DNA of 64,000 nucleotides, taken from Arcobacter porcinus (GTDB lineage Bacteria > Campylobacterota > Campylobacteria > Campylobacterales > Arcobacteraceae). The stretch covers positions 1,954,220 to 2,018,219 of the forward strand of contig NZ_CP036246.2 of assembly GCF_004299785.2 (NCBI RefSeq). The letters run 5' to 3'. This document shows positions 1-10,156 of the stretch, piece after piece. The first letter of the stretch is position 1, and each line of letters opens with the position of its first letter. The notes beneath the pieces were generated by a model. That model had not been told where the DNA came from, did no database searches, and worked only from the letters and a program-made list of their open reading frames with translations. The position numbers were made by a program, and so were the translations under genes.

Positions 1-1516
<1,516 letters not shown>

Positions 1517-1777
1517 AATTTTTATATCTAATCTAATAATTAAATATATTTATAGTGTTTGAATCTGACTTTTTTGTTTTTAATTACTTAATTACAAAAT
1601 TATCACTCAAAAGTTTATAGACAAGTTTATTATCATATTTATATCAATATAAATATTAACTTGTACAAATTTTTATTTTTTTAACAATTATATATTCGGT
1701 TTATAAAGATTACTCTTCAAAAAAACCTATCAGATTTTAAAGAACTTATTTAACCGCTCTGGTCAAATTGGACGGGA

Positions 1778-1806
1778 ATTATAATAGGAAAAATTTACTT
1801 TGTCAA
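1778..1806 (-). promoter_or_regulatory. rRNA operon promoter (sigma-70 consensus)
   Basis: On the minus strand TTGACA (1806-1801) is followed after exactly 17 bases by TATAAT (1783-1778), a perfect sigma-70 match. A GC-containing stretch follows, as in other stable-RNA promoters. It points towards the 16S gene about 260 bases downstream. Most promoters in this phylum lack a recognisable -35 box, so the perfect match fits a very strong promoter. Confidence 0.85.
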
Positions 1807-1952
1807 GAGCTTTACGCTTAATTGAAGCTTAAATTTTAAAATTCGCGCTTTTTTCGTCTTACATTAGATAAAAAGTACCATTAAATCAGACTCCCTCCTT
1901 TTTAGATTTCAAAAGAAATTATATTAATCTTTTATTTACATATTTTTTATAC

Positions 1953-1958
1953 TATAAT
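1953..1958 (+). promoter_or_regulatory. Possible -10 box for the Bax-inhibitor gene
   Basis: TATAAT lies about 60 bases before the start codon at 2017, in a T-rich stretch with no clear -35 box, which is common in Campylobacterota promoters. Inferred from one motif and its position only. Confidence 0.4.
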
Positions 1959-2016
1959 TCCACAAATACAAATTGATTTTGTATTAATAATAATATAACA
2001 TATATAAGGAAGGGAA

Positions 2017-2712
2017 ATGTACAATAGAGATTATTTAACTGATAATTCATCTTCACATTCAAATGAGTCTTCTCAGGCTTATTTAATGAGCTTTTTAAAA
2101 GCTACATATCAACTATTTGCTGGTTCATTATTAGCTGCTACTGCTGGAGCTTATATTGGATTAGGTTTAGTTCACTTTATAGCAGGTCCAATGATGTGGG
2201 TACTTTTTGCTATTGAGTTAGCTTTAATATTCTTTGTAATTCCAAGAGTAAAACATACTCCAGGTGTAAATCTTGCAGTTTTATTTGCATTTACATTTAT
2301 TACAGGTCTTACAATTGCTCCATTATTAACAGCAATTTTTGCAATGCCAGGCGGTGCATCAATTGTTGGTCAAGCATTTTTAATGACTTCAATTGCTTTT
2401 GGTGGAATTTCAATGTTTGCAATGACAACTAAAAAAGATTTCTCATTTATGGGTAAATTTTTACTTATTGCTCTTATTATTCTAATTGTTGCTGGTATTT
2501 CTAATATATTTATCCAGTCTTCGATGATGCAACTTATGATTGCAAGTGCAGGAGCTTTAATATTCTCTGCTTTCATTCTATATGATACTCAGAATATTAT
2601 CAAAGGGAATTATGATTCTCCAGTTGAAGCTGCACTTTCACTATATTTAGATTTCTTTAATCTATTTATTTCATTACTTCAAATCTTAGGGATTATGAAA
2701 AACAATGAATAA
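2017..2712 (+). CDS. Bax inhibitor-1 / YccA family membrane protein
   Basis: The 231-residue protein has a short polar N-terminus of about 25 residues followed by seven closely packed hydrophobic segments. The ending is typical of the TMBIM/BI-1 family: a conserved Tyr-Asp-Thr-Gln in the sixth segment (near residue 187), then a segment with LYLDFFNLF. Family members are inner-membrane proteins linked to calcium or proton leak and, for E. coli YccA, to FtsH protease control. The role here is inferred from family only. The ATG is preceded by a good AAGGAAGGG ribosome-binding site. The gene stands alone, divergent from the rRNA and convergent with the next gene. Confidence 0.9.
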   Translation: MYNRDYLTDNSSSHSNESSQAYLMSFLKATYQLFAGSLLAATAGAYIGLGLVHFIAGPMMWVLFAIELALIFFVIPRVKHTPGVNLAVLFAFTFITGLTIAPLLTAIFAMPGGASIVGQAFLMTSIAFGGISMFAMTTKKDFSFMGKFLLIALIILIVAGISNIFIQSSMMQLMIASAGALIFSAFILYDTQNIIKGNYDSPVEAALSLYLDFFNLFISLLQILGIMKNNE

Positions 2713-2742
2713 TATAAAAGACTAGGAAACTAGTCTTTTATA
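2713..2742. terminator. Bidirectional terminator hairpin
   Basis: A 13-base stem (2713-2725 pairing with 2730-2742) closes a GAAA loop. The A/T-rich lower stem gives U-rich ends in both directions. It sits at the convergent 3' ends of the Bax-inhibitor gene and the bioC-like gene, and covers the stop codon of the latter. Confidence 0.75.
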
Positions 2743-3419
2743 GCTTTTATAAATATAACTTCAAATTCTAAATAATTTAAATCATACTCTTTATATAACT
2801 TTTTTGCATTTTCAAATGATAGTGTTGCACTTGAACTTACACCTGATTTCTTAATATATGAGAAAAGTTCTTTTTTTGAATCAAACTCTAATTTATAAGA
2901 TATTAGTTCAAATTCACAAGAAAAATATCTTGAGAATGCATATTTTATACTCTCTTCATCTAAAATTGGTGATTTTGTATTTGTAAGTTTTTGAATAGTT
3001 TTAAAAGTATTTGAAGTAAATAGAACTGCATTTATCTCTTTTGTTATATATGACAAGTTTTCAACTATTTTTGAAAGATTACTTGACCATTGAAGTGCAG
3101 ATGATGATAAAACCATATCAAATTTATATCTATTTATCTCATTAAAAAACTCTTCACTATCGAAATCAAAGCACTTTATTTCAAGATTTTTTGATTTTGG
3201 GTGCAGTTCACACATACATTTTGAAGCATCTATTGCTAAATATTTATCAAATTCCCAAGATATATTTGAAAATATCTGTCCGCTTCCACAACCTAATTCT
3301 AAAATAGTTTTTGGATTTGATTTGATTTCTCTAACTAATGATTTTGCACAAATTTGTTGAATTATATTGTTTGATTTATATTCATTTGCATATTTACTGA
3401 ATTGATTTTTACTTTTCAT
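2730..3419 (-). CDS. bioC: SAM-dependent methyltransferase, probably malonyl-ACP methyltransferase BioC
   Basis: This 229-residue class I methyltransferase has the SAM-binding motif ILELGCGSG near residues 39-47. The acidic end of strand 2 follows at YLAIDAS, and an SSALQWSS segment matches the BioC-type family. The N-terminal FSKYANEY resembles BioC starts. BioC methylates malonyl-ACP to let fatty-acid enzymes build the pimelate part of biotin. No other biotin gene lies nearby, so the assignment rests on the sequence alone; another small-molecule methyltransferase is possible. It is convergent with the Bax-inhibitor gene. Confidence 0.7.
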   Translation of the reverse strand: MKSKNQFSKYANEYKSNNIIQQICAKSLVREIKSNPKTILELGCGSGQIFSNISWEFDKYLAIDASKCMCELHPKSKNLEIKCFDFDSEEFFNEINRYKFDMVLSSSALQWSSNLSKIVENLSYITKEINAVLFTSNTFKTIQKLTNTKSPILDEESIKYAFSRYFSCEFELISYKLEFDSKKELFSYIKKSGVSSSATLSFENAKKLYKEYDLNYLEFEVIFIKAIKD

Positions 3420-3514
3420 TTAGATCTTTAATTAAAATTTTAAGTTCTATTTTAGCTTGTTCTTAATAAGTATTGGATAAAATTGACACCATTTTTAAAA
3501 AAGGAATATAGATT

Positions 3515-3844
3515 ATGACATCTACACTTTTAATAGTTCAGTTTGTTTTAGCAGTACTAATAGTGATTGTAGTACTACTTCAAAAAAGCTCAAGTATAGG
3601 GCTAGGAGCATATAGCGGAAGCAATGATTCTTTGTTTGGTGCAAAAGGACCAGCAAATTTTTTATCAAAAGCAACTATGGTTTTAGGTATTGTTTTTGTA
3701 ATAAACACTTTAATTTTAGGTTATTCTTATAATCAAGAGAAAAATAAAAGTGCAGTTGATAATGTAAAAATAGAATCATTAATTCCAGCAAAACCAGTAG
3801 AAAACAATTCAACACCTGCTCCAACAGCACCAGAAGTAAAATAG
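3515..3844 (+). CDS. secG: Preprotein translocase subunit SecG
   Basis: The 109-residue protein has two membrane segments (about residues 5-25 and 50-70). Between them is the SecG-typical stretch with [15 protein letters not shown] and [17 protein letters not shown] polar tail rich in Pro, Ala and Thr follows. SecG is the small accessory subunit of the SecYEG channel. The ATG follows GGAATATAG. It opens a tight same-strand run with frr (14-base gap), pyrE, an RDD protein and an MFS transporter. Confidence 0.93.
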   Translation: MTSTLLIVQFVLAVLIVIVVLLQKSSSIGLGAYSGSNDSLFGAKGPANFLSKATMVLGIVFVINTLILGYSYNQEKNKSAVDNVKIESLIPAKPVENNSTPAPTAPEVK

Positions 3845-3858
3845 TTAAGGAGATTTTT

Positions 3859-4416
3859 ATGTTAGAAGAGATTTATTCACAAACAAAAGAGCAAATGGAG
3901 AAATCTATTGATGCTCTAAAAAGAGATTACAAAACTTTAAGAACAGGTAAAGTAAATGTAAATATTTTAGATAATATCAAAATTGATTATTATGGAACTA
4001 TGACTGATTTAAGCCAAGTTGGTTCAGTTTTAGCAACTGATGCTACAACTATCACAATAAACCCTTGGGAAAAAAATCTTTTAGGTCTTATTGAAAAAGC
4101 TATTCAAACAGCTAATATTGGAGTTAATCCAAATAATAATGGAGAGTCTATAAAACTATTTTTTCCTCCAATGACTGTTGAGCAAAGACAAGAAACTGCA
4201 AAACAAGCAAAAGTTATGACAGATAATGCAAAAGTTGCTATTAGAAATATTAGACAAAATGCAAATACAAAAGTTAAAAATCTTTTAAAAGATAAAGAGA
4301 TTACAGAAGATGATAACAAAAAAGCACAAGATGAAATTCAAAAAATAACTGATGGTTTTGTTGCAAAAGCAGATGAAACTCTAAAATCAAAAGAGAAAGA
4401 GATTTTAACGGTATAA
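3859..4416 (+). CDS. frr: Ribosome recycling factor
   Basis: At 185 residues the length is exactly normal. The N-terminus ([20 protein letters not shown]), the [12 protein letters not shown] stretch and the [15 protein letters not shown] segment are RRF hallmarks. The C-terminal coiled-coil arm carries [22 protein letters not shown] with EF-G splits the post-termination ribosome. It starts after AAGGAG and ends 2 bases before pyrE; the secG-frr-pyrE order is seen in other Campylobacterota. Confidence 0.97.
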   Translation: MLEEIYSQTKEQMEKSIDALKRDYKTLRTGKVNVNILDNIKIDYYGTMTDLSQVGSVLATDATTITINPWEKNLLGLIEKAIQTANIGVNPNNNGESIKLFFPPMTVEQRQETAKQAKVMTDNAKVAIRNIRQNANTKVKNLLKDKEITEDDNKKAQDEIQKITDGFVAKADETLKSKEKEILTV

Positions 4417-4418
4417 AT

Positions 4419-5027
4419 ATGAATATAGAACAAATTTACAAAGATGCAAATGCTCTACTAGAAGGGCACTTTAAATTAAGTAGTGGGAATCACTCATCAT
4501 TTTATCTTCAAAGTGCAAAAGTTTTGGAAGATCCAAAAACTGCTAAAATTTTAGCTGAAGCACTTGCTGTAGAAATAAAAAAATCTGGTATAAAAATCGA
4601 TGCTGTTTGTGCTCCTGCACTTGGTGGTCTTATTGCTGGTTTTGCTTTGGCAAGTGCTTTAGATGTAAGATTTATCTTTGCAGAAAGAGTTGAAAAAGAG
4701 ATGACAATCAGAAGAGGATTTGAGGTAAAAGCTGGAGAAAAATATCTTGTATGTGAAGATATTATTACAACTGGTGGAAGTGCTTTAGAAGCAGCAGCTC
4801 AAATCACAAAAGATGGTGGAGAAGTTGTAGCTTATGCAGCTTTAGCAAATAGAGGTTTTTGTCAAAGAGTTGGAAGTGAATTATCAAGAAAAGACAATTG
4901 TAAATTACCTTTAGATAAACCACTTTTTGCTTTAGAAGATTTTGCATTTGAGATGTATAGTCCAGAAAACTGTCCTATGTGTAAAACTGGAAGTATTGCA
5001 ATAAAACCAGGTAGCAGAGGGAACTAA
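4419..5027 (+). CDS. pyrE: Orotate phosphoribosyltransferase
   Basis: This 202-residue protein carries the PRPP-binding loop [16 protein letters not shown] (residues 111-126). The upstream [10 protein letters not shown] loop and the [15 protein letters not shown] segment are typical of PyrE. The enzyme makes OMP from orotate and PRPP in pyrimidine synthesis. The C-terminal region has a CPMC pair ([14 protein letters not shown]) seen in the longer PyrE subfamily. It is translationally close-coupled: 2 bases after frr, and its stop overlaps the next start by one base. Confidence 0.96.
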   Translation: MNIEQIYKDANALLEGHFKLSSGNHSSFYLQSAKVLEDPKTAKILAEALAVEIKKSGIKIDAVCAPALGGLIAGFALASALDVRFIFAERVEKEMTIRRGFEVKAGEKYLVCEDIITTGGSALEAAAQITKDGGEVVAYAALANRGFCQRVGSELSRKDNCKLPLDKPLFALEDFAFEMYSPENCPMCKTGSIAIKPGSRGN

Positions 5028-5509
5028 TGGCAAAATGGAGAGATGTAAAACAAAAAAGGGTAGATAAAACTCTTCTTGAAAAAAACTCTCCAAAAGCTAA
5101 CTCTACAAATCTAGCATCTGTTGCTCAAAGATTTAAAGCTTTTTTAACTGACTCATTTTTAGTTACAACTCCTATTATGTATATTGTTATTTACCTAATA
5201 ATGGGTGGTGGTGAAGGTTTTTCTTTAAATAGATCTCTTGGTTGGAGTATCATTTTATTTGCTACTTTTGTAATCATAGGAATATTTTGGCTCAAAAATG
5301 GTCAAACTCCTGGATTAAAAGCTTATGATATAAAACTTGTAGATGCAAAAACGGAAGATAGAATTTCTGTTTTTCAAGCATTTATAAGATTTTTTTCTAC
5401 ACTATTTGCAATAATTTTATTTGCTCCAATGTTTTTTGTATTTTTCAATAAAAATAAAAGAACTTTTCAAGATATAGTTTCAAATACAAAAATCATTATT
5501 GAAAAATAA
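5027..5509 (+). CDS. RDD family membrane protein
   Basis: This 160-residue protein has a charged N-terminus of about 40 residues, then three hydrophobic segments. RDD-family features are FLTDSFLVTTPIMY near the first segment and NGQTPGLKAYDIKLVD before the last. Function of RDD proteins is mostly unknown; some act in ion or solute transport. Its ATG overlaps the pyrE stop by one base (TAATG) and its own stop overlaps the next start in the same way, so it is clearly cotranslated with its neighbours. Confidence 0.85.
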   Translation: MAKWRDVKQKRVDKTLLEKNSPKANSTNLASVAQRFKAFLTDSFLVTTPIMYIVIYLIMGGGEGFSLNRSLGWSIILFATFVIIGIFWLKNGQTPGLKAYDIKLVDAKTEDRISVFQAFIRFFSTLFAIILFAPMFFVFFNKNKRTFQDIVSNTKIIIEK

Positions 5510-6609
5510 TGCTATTTTTTAATATTTCCGCTTTTTATTTCTTTTACTTTGCTGCTGTTGGAGTATATGTAATATTTTTACCAAAGGTACTAAATGATAT
5601 TGGTTATAGTGCTTTTGATATTGGTATTATTTTGGCTGTTGCTCCTTTAATGAAGTTTTTAATGCCTTTTTTATTTTTAAAACATATTAGCTTAAATAAG
5701 CATATGTTTAAAAAAGCTCTTTTTTTAACAGTTTTTTCTGTTTCATTATTTTATATTACAATAGAAAACTACTATCTATTTATGCTAAACAATGCAATAT
5801 TAGCAGCTTGTTTATCTTTAATTTTACCCTATCTTGAAGTTACAACTGTAACACTTTTAGGAAGAGATAAATATGGAAAAGCAAGACTCTTTGGCTCTAT
5901 TGGTTTTGCACTTATTGCACTTGTTTTAGCAAAAGTTTTAAGTGCTCCTTTTGTAGCACTTCATTACTATTTAGCTATTGTTGTTTTAGTTGTAGTTTTT
6001 GCTTTACTTCTTTTAAAAAATGATTTTGAAGATAAATTAAATCCAATAAGCGACGAAGTTTTCTCATTTCTAAAACATTTTGCTTTTTGGGCAAGTATAT
6101 TTTTCATGCAAGTTAGTTTTGGAGGATTTTATAACTTCTTTACAATTTATGAATTAGAACATGGTTTATCTTTAGAAACTATATCTTATCTTTGGGCTTT
6201 TGGAGTTTTATGCGAAATTTTAATGCTCTATTTTCAAGCTCCAATTTTAAAAAACAATCTTCTATCTATAATAAAATTTTGTGTAGGAGTAACTGCTCTT
6301 AGATGGTTACTTTTATATCTATATCCTGATTCATTAGAAATTGTATTTTTCACTCAAGCAATACATGCCTTCTCTTTTGCACTTTTTCATAGTGCAGTTG
6401 TGATATATCTTTATTCACTTTATGACAATAAAAAATTGGCACAACAATTTATGTTTGGTGTGGGATATGGTTTAGGTGGTTTTATTGGTGCTTTGGTTTC
6501 TGGTGCAACATATGGAAAATATCTATTTTTATATAGTGCAATTTTTGCACTATTATCTTTTGTTGCTATTTGTTTTGTTAAAAAAAACCAATACCTACAA
6601 AATAATTAA
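5509..6609 (+). CDS. MFS transporter (MFS_1-like)
   Basis: The 366-residue protein has about 12 hydrophobic segments and the loop GRDKYGKARLFGSIGFAL, which matches the MFS_1-like/3-phenylpropionate permease subgroup. The substrate cannot be told from sequence. It overlaps the RDD gene by one base and ends the secG-frr-pyrE run; a 65-base gap with its own ribosome-binding site separates it from the next gene. Confidence 0.85.
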   Translation: MLFFNISAFYFFYFAAVGVYVIFLPKVLNDIGYSAFDIGIILAVAPLMKFLMPFLFLKHISLNKHMFKKALFLTVFSVSLFYITIENYYLFMLNNAILAACLSLILPYLEVTTVTLLGRDKYGKARLFGSIGFALIALVLAKVLSAPFVALHYYLAIVVLVVVFALLLLKNDFEDKLNPISDEVFSFLKHFAFWASIFFMQVSFGGFYNFFTIYELEHGLSLETISYLWAFGVLCEILMLYFQAPILKNNLLSIIKFCVGVTALRWLLLYLYPDSLEIVFFTQAIHAFSFALFHSAVVIYLYSLYDNKKLAQQFMFGVGYGLGGFIGALVSGATYGKYLFLYSAIFALLSFVAICFVKKNQYLQNN

Positions 6610-6674
6610 ATTAGTAACACGAAATATAACTAAACTTAAGGTAATATATTCAAAAAATTTTAATAGGATGGATT

Positions 6675-8123
6675 ATGGGAAGAATCAAGTTTTTTAGTGG
6701 TGAAAATATTCCTTTAGAGATGCACAAAGTAAGGATTGTTCAAAAGTTAAATTTACCTTGTATTGAAGATAGATTAAAGTTTATGCAAGAAGCAGGAAAT
6801 AATACTTTTTTATTAAATAATAGAGATGTATTTATGGATATGCTTACAGATAGTGGTGTAAATGCAATGAGTGACAATCAACAATCAGCTATGCTTATTG
6901 CTGATGATAGTTATGCAGGAAGTGAAACATTTACAAGATTAGAAAAAACTTTAGAAGATATTTTCCAAACAAAATATTTCTTACCAGCTCACCAAGGAAG
7001 AGCTTGTGAAAATATATTAGCTCAAGTGTTTGTAGAAAAAGGAACTGTTGTTCCAATGAACTATCACTTTACAACAACAATGGCACATATTGTACTAAAT
7101 GGTGGTTCTATTGAAGAGATTGTGATTGATGAAGGTATCAAAGTTACAAGTAAACATCCTTTCAAAGGGAATATGGACTTAGATAAATTAAAAGCTGTAA
7201 TTAAATCTTATGGAAAAGAGAAAGTTGCTTTTGTAAGAATGGAAGCTGGTACAAACTTAATTGGTGGACAACCTTTCTCTTTACAAAATCTAAAAGATGT
7301 TAAAAAAATCTGTGAAGAGAATAATCTTTTACTGATTTTAGATGCAAGTTTATTATCTGATAATCTTCATTTTATAAAACAAAGAGAAGAAGCTTGTAAA
7401 AATATGAGCATAAAAGAGATTACTCAAGAGATGATAGCACTTTGTGATGTTACATACTTTTCTGCTAGAAAACTAGGCTTCTCAAGAGGTGGTGGAATTT
7501 GTACAAACAACAAAGATTTGTATATGAAAATGAGAGAGCTTGTAACTTTATATGAAGGTTTCTTAACTTATGGTGGAATGTCTGTTAGAGAAATGGAAGC
7601 ACTAAGAATTGGTCTTGAAGAGACTATGGATGAAGATATTATAAGTCAAGGTCCTTTATTTATTGAATATATGGTAAATGAGCTTGATAAAAAAGGTGTT
7701 CCTGTAATTACGCCAGCTGGTGGTTTAGGTTGTCATATAAACGCTATGGAATTTGTAAAACATCTTCCACAATCTCAATATCCAGCAGGTGCACTTGCAA
7801 GTGCTTTATATATAGTAAGTGGTGTTAGAGGAATGGAAAGAGGAAGCTTATCTGAGCAAAGAGATGCAAATGGAAATGAAGTTTTCTCAAATATGGAGTT
7901 ACTAAGACTTGCAATGCCAAGAAGAGTATTCACACTTTCTCAAGTTAAATATGCTATTGATAGAATAGAGTGGCTTTATAAAAACAGAGAATTAATTGGT
8001 GGTTTAAAATTTGTGGAAGAACCAAAAACTCTAAGATTCTTCTTTGGAAGACTTGAAGCTACAACAAACTGGCAAGATGAACTAGTAAAAGCATTTAGAA
8101 AAGATTTTCCAGATAGCTTATAA
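6675..8123 (+). CDS. Tryptophanase / tyrosine phenol-lyase family PLP enzyme
   Basis: The 482-residue protein aligns end to end with the beta-eliminating lyases. Visible are PFLLD-like FLLNNRDVF, LTDSGVNAMS, SYAGS (Tyr80), PAHQGR, GGQP, the PLP-phosphate and Lys region SARK (Lys266), FLTYGG, and the tail PKTLRFFFGRLE. It keeps two residues typical of tyrosine phenol-lyase rather than tryptophanase: FTTT at 132-135 and MERG at 387-390. It lacks the Arg normally after the PLP-binding Asp (DASL at 223-226, usually DATR or DSAR). Members of both subfamilies make pyruvate and ammonia from an aromatic amino acid. The exact substrate is open. A TAGGA site precedes the ATG. Confidence 0.85.
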   Translation: MGRIKFFSGENIPLEMHKVRIVQKLNLPCIEDRLKFMQEAGNNTFLLNNRDVFMDMLTDSGVNAMSDNQQSAMLIADDSYAGSETFTRLEKTLEDIFQTKYFLPAHQGRACENILAQVFVEKGTVVPMNYHFTTTMAHIVLNGGSIEEIVIDEGIKVTSKHPFKGNMDLDKLKAVIKSYGKEKVAFVRMEAGTNLIGGQPFSLQNLKDVKKICEENNLLLILDASLLSDNLHFIKQREEACKNMSIKEITQEMIALCDVTYFSARKLGFSRGGGICTNNKDLYMKMRELVTLYEGFLTYGGMSVREMEALRIGLEETMDEDIISQGPLFIEYMVNELDKKGVPVITPAGGLGCHINAMEFVKHLPQSQYPAGALASALYIVSGVRGMERGSLSEQRDANGNEVFSNMELLRLAMPRRVFTLSQVKYAIDRIEWLYKNRELIGGLKFVEEPKTLRFFFGRLEATTNWQDELVKAFRKDFPDSL

Positions 8124-8128
8124 TTATA

Positions 8129-8153
8129 TAGAATAGAGTTTTTCTCTATTCTA
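8129..8153 (+). terminator. Hairpin after the beta-eliminating lyase gene
   Basis: A 10-base stem (8129-8138 with 8144-8153) with a five-T loop lies 5 bases after the lyase stop and just before a small gene. There is no T-run after it, so it may only partly stop transcription or protect the mRNA end. Confidence 0.45.
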
Positions 8154-8169
8154 ATTTACAAGGATTTTT

Positions 8170-8322
8170 ATGCAAACATTTATGACTATTTTATTTATTC
8201 TTATTTCTGTAATAGCTATGTTTTTGACTCTTTTGGGGATTAAATATTTTTTACATATGACTGATTATAAAAATAGAAAGAAAGATGGAAGTGAAGATGA
8301 TAAATTCAAGAAATTTGATTAA
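8170..8322 (+). CDS. Small single-span membrane protein, 50 residues
   Basis: An ATG at 8170 follows AAGGATTTTT and opens a 50-residue frame. The first 30 residues are almost all hydrophobic (ILFILISVIAMFLTLLGI), giving one membrane span. The tail is short and charged (NRKKDGSEDDKFKKFD). The composition, the good ribosome-binding site and its place between a hairpin and a convergent gene support a real gene. I do not recognise the family; it resembles the small inner-membrane proteins often found unannotated in this group. Confidence 0.7.
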   Translation: MQTFMTILFILISVIAMFLTLLGIKYFLHMTDYKNRKKDGSEDDKFKKFD

Positions 8323-8339
8323 TCATCATCTTCTTAAAC

Positions 8340-9308
8340 TTATATCCACTTATTTCTTTTAAATAATAAAAATTGAAAAACAACAACACAAACTAAAATA
8401 ACACTAAAAATCAAAAAAGCATTTTCATTTGACGAACCAGGAATTCCACCTACATTTATTCCCAAAAGTCCTGTTAAAAAAGTAAGTGGTAAAAATGTTG
8501 CTGAAATAATTGCAAGCATATACATCTTTTTATTTATATCTTCACTAAGCCTATTTCTTAGCTCTTCTTGAATTAAAATTACTTTATCTCTAATTGTATC
8601 AAGCTCTTCAATATGTCTTATTAGTTGATCATTTGTTTCTCTTATTTCAACTCTTTGATATTCATCTATCCAAGATATTTTCTCATTTGAAAGTTTAATT
8701 AATGCCTCTTTTTGAGGAGATAAATATCTTTTCAAAACAATAGATTCTCTTCTTATTTTTAATATCTCATTTCTAAATTCAAGGCTTTTTAAATCTATTA
8801 TATTCTCTTCTAAATAGTCCGTTCTATCTTGTATTTGCTCAATAGTATCATCCATTCTATCAATCATTTTATATGTAAGCTCTACTAAGAATTGAGAAGA
8901 ACTTTTAACTCCAATACCATGTTTAAGCTCATCAATAATCTCTTCAACGGATAAAATCATCTCTTTACTTGTAGATATAATAAGATTTTCTGAAATATAA
9001 AGCCTAATTGATTTCATATCTTCTGGATTTGCATCTGCATCAAGATTTACACCTCTTAAAGATAGAAGTAAATTATCTTTTAAAACTATCATTCTAGGTC
9101 TTGTTTCATCTGCTAAAAGTGCATCAACAGCTACATCTTCTATTCCACTTCTATTTGATATCCAATTTATTGCATCGTTTTTTGTATAATCAAAATGTAG
9201 CCACAAAAGATTATCACTATTTTTATATTCACTAATCTCTTCAATTCTTATCTCTTTTGCAAAAGATTTTTTATCTAATACAAATCCTCTAAATGATTCT
9301 ATCTGCAT
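8340..9308 (-). CDS. zntB: CorA-family transporter, ZntB-like
   Basis: The 322-residue protein has a large soluble N-terminal domain, a long coiled-coil-like helix (about 150-260) and two C-terminal membrane spans. Between the spans, in place of the CorA signature GMN, it has GIN followed by VGGIPG. That GxN-xGGIPG form is characteristic of the ZntB branch, which moves zinc. It ends in KRNKWI, as ZntB proteins do. It begins 3 bases after yaaA on the same strand, with AGGATAGAAA before the ATG, so the two are probably cotranscribed. Confidence 0.8.
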   Translation of the reverse strand: MQIESFRGFVLDKKSFAKEIRIEEISEYKNSDNLLWLHFDYTKNDAINWISNRSGIEDVAVDALLADETRPRMIVLKDNLLLSLRGVNLDADANPEDMKSIRLYISENLIISTSKEMILSVEEIIDELKHGIGVKSSSQFLVELTYKMIDRMDDTIEQIQDRTDYLEENIIDLKSLEFRNEILKIRRESIVLKRYLSPQKEALIKLSNEKISWIDEYQRVEIRETNDQLIRHIEELDTIRDKVILIQEELRNRLSEDINKKMYMLAIISATFLPLTFLTGLLGINVGGIPGSSNENAFLIFSVILVCVVVFQFLLFKRNKWI

Positions 9309-9311
9309 TTT

Positions 9312-10049
9312 CTATCCTATATTATAAACTATCTCTTTTTTTAGTTTTTTCTCTATTATTTCAACAATACTTAGATTCTCTATTTGCATATTTAAAAGTT
9401 CATCAAAGTTTTTTATACTATTTTGTGCCATTAATTTTAGAACTTCTCCTCTATATGCTTTTGCAAAATGACTTACCACTTTCCCATCTTTTATAAATTT
9501 CATTGTGTAATATGGTTTTTTTATATTATAGAATTTTTCATAAAATCCTGCTCTTAAATCTAAAATATCTTCATCTTTTAAATATTCATCAAGGGCTTCA
9601 CTAAAATTCTCATTATAAAATTTATCTATTTTTAGATTATCAAAAGTTTCACCTTGTTTTAATTTATAATCAGGAATTTTATCATCTGCTTTTAAAACTC
9701 CAAAAAGATTTGAAAATATAAGTGTATTTTCATCTATATATTTTTTCTCATCATCTTTTAGTAATTCATATTTTAAATAATCATAAGCTACACCTGTATA
9801 TCTTTCTATAGCTTTCATAGTATCTTGCGAGAATATATCTGCTTGATATTTTTTGATAATATCCTCTTTTTTTGTTCCAAAAAGTTTTTCTAGTTCAATA
9901 TTCGATGCATTTTTTATAAAATTATTGTAAGAGTTTATTATTTCAAATCTTTTTTCATATAAATTTTCAAAAATAAAACTTTTTTTATCTATATATTCAA
10001 CTATTCCACCACTAACTTTTGTCTCACTTGGAGAAAATAAAATTTTCAT
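9312..10049 (-). CDS. yaaA: Peroxide stress protein YaaA (UPF0246)
   Basis: The 245-residue protein starts with KILFSPSETK and contains AIERYTGVAYDYLKYELL, NTLIFSNLFGVLKADD, KIPDYKLK, YYTMKFIKDGKVVSHFAK and YRGEVLK, all conserved in the YaaA/DUF328 family. In E. coli YaaA lowers free iron and protects DNA during peroxide stress. Here it leads a two-gene unit with a ZntB-like metal transporter, which fits a metal-handling role (inference). Confidence 0.9.
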   Translation of the reverse strand: MKILFSPSETKVSGGIVEYIDKKSFIFENLYEKRFEIINSYNNFIKNASNIELEKLFGTKKEDIIKKYQADIFSQDTMKAIERYTGVAYDYLKYELLKDDEKKYIDENTLIFSNLFGVLKADDKIPDYKLKQGETFDNLKIDKFYNENFSEALDEYLKDEDILDLRAGFYEKFYNIKKPYYTMKFIKDGKVVSHFAKAYRGEVLKLMAQNSIKNFDELLNMQIENLSIVEIIEKKLKKEIVYNIG

Positions 10050-10156
10050 TTTTATCCTTACTTCTTCTAACCATAGTTTACTAAGCTTTATTATACAATT
10101 AGAGTCTAAATACTACTCTTGTATTATGCTTACAAAATGAAAGAATATGAATAATT

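Larger units (their letters stand above)
1517..2016. other. 16S leader and divergent promoter region, no protein gene
   Basis: This 500-base gap holds the 16S leader on the minus strand and, to the right, the promoter side of the Bax-inhibitor gene on the plus strand. Read on the minus strand, the leader has a consensus rrn promoter (1778-1806). It also has a boxA-like element, TTCTTTAAA, around 1736-1744, which in other bacteria recruits the Nus antitermination factors. The rest is AT-rich and I see no further gene in it. Confidence 0.7.
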
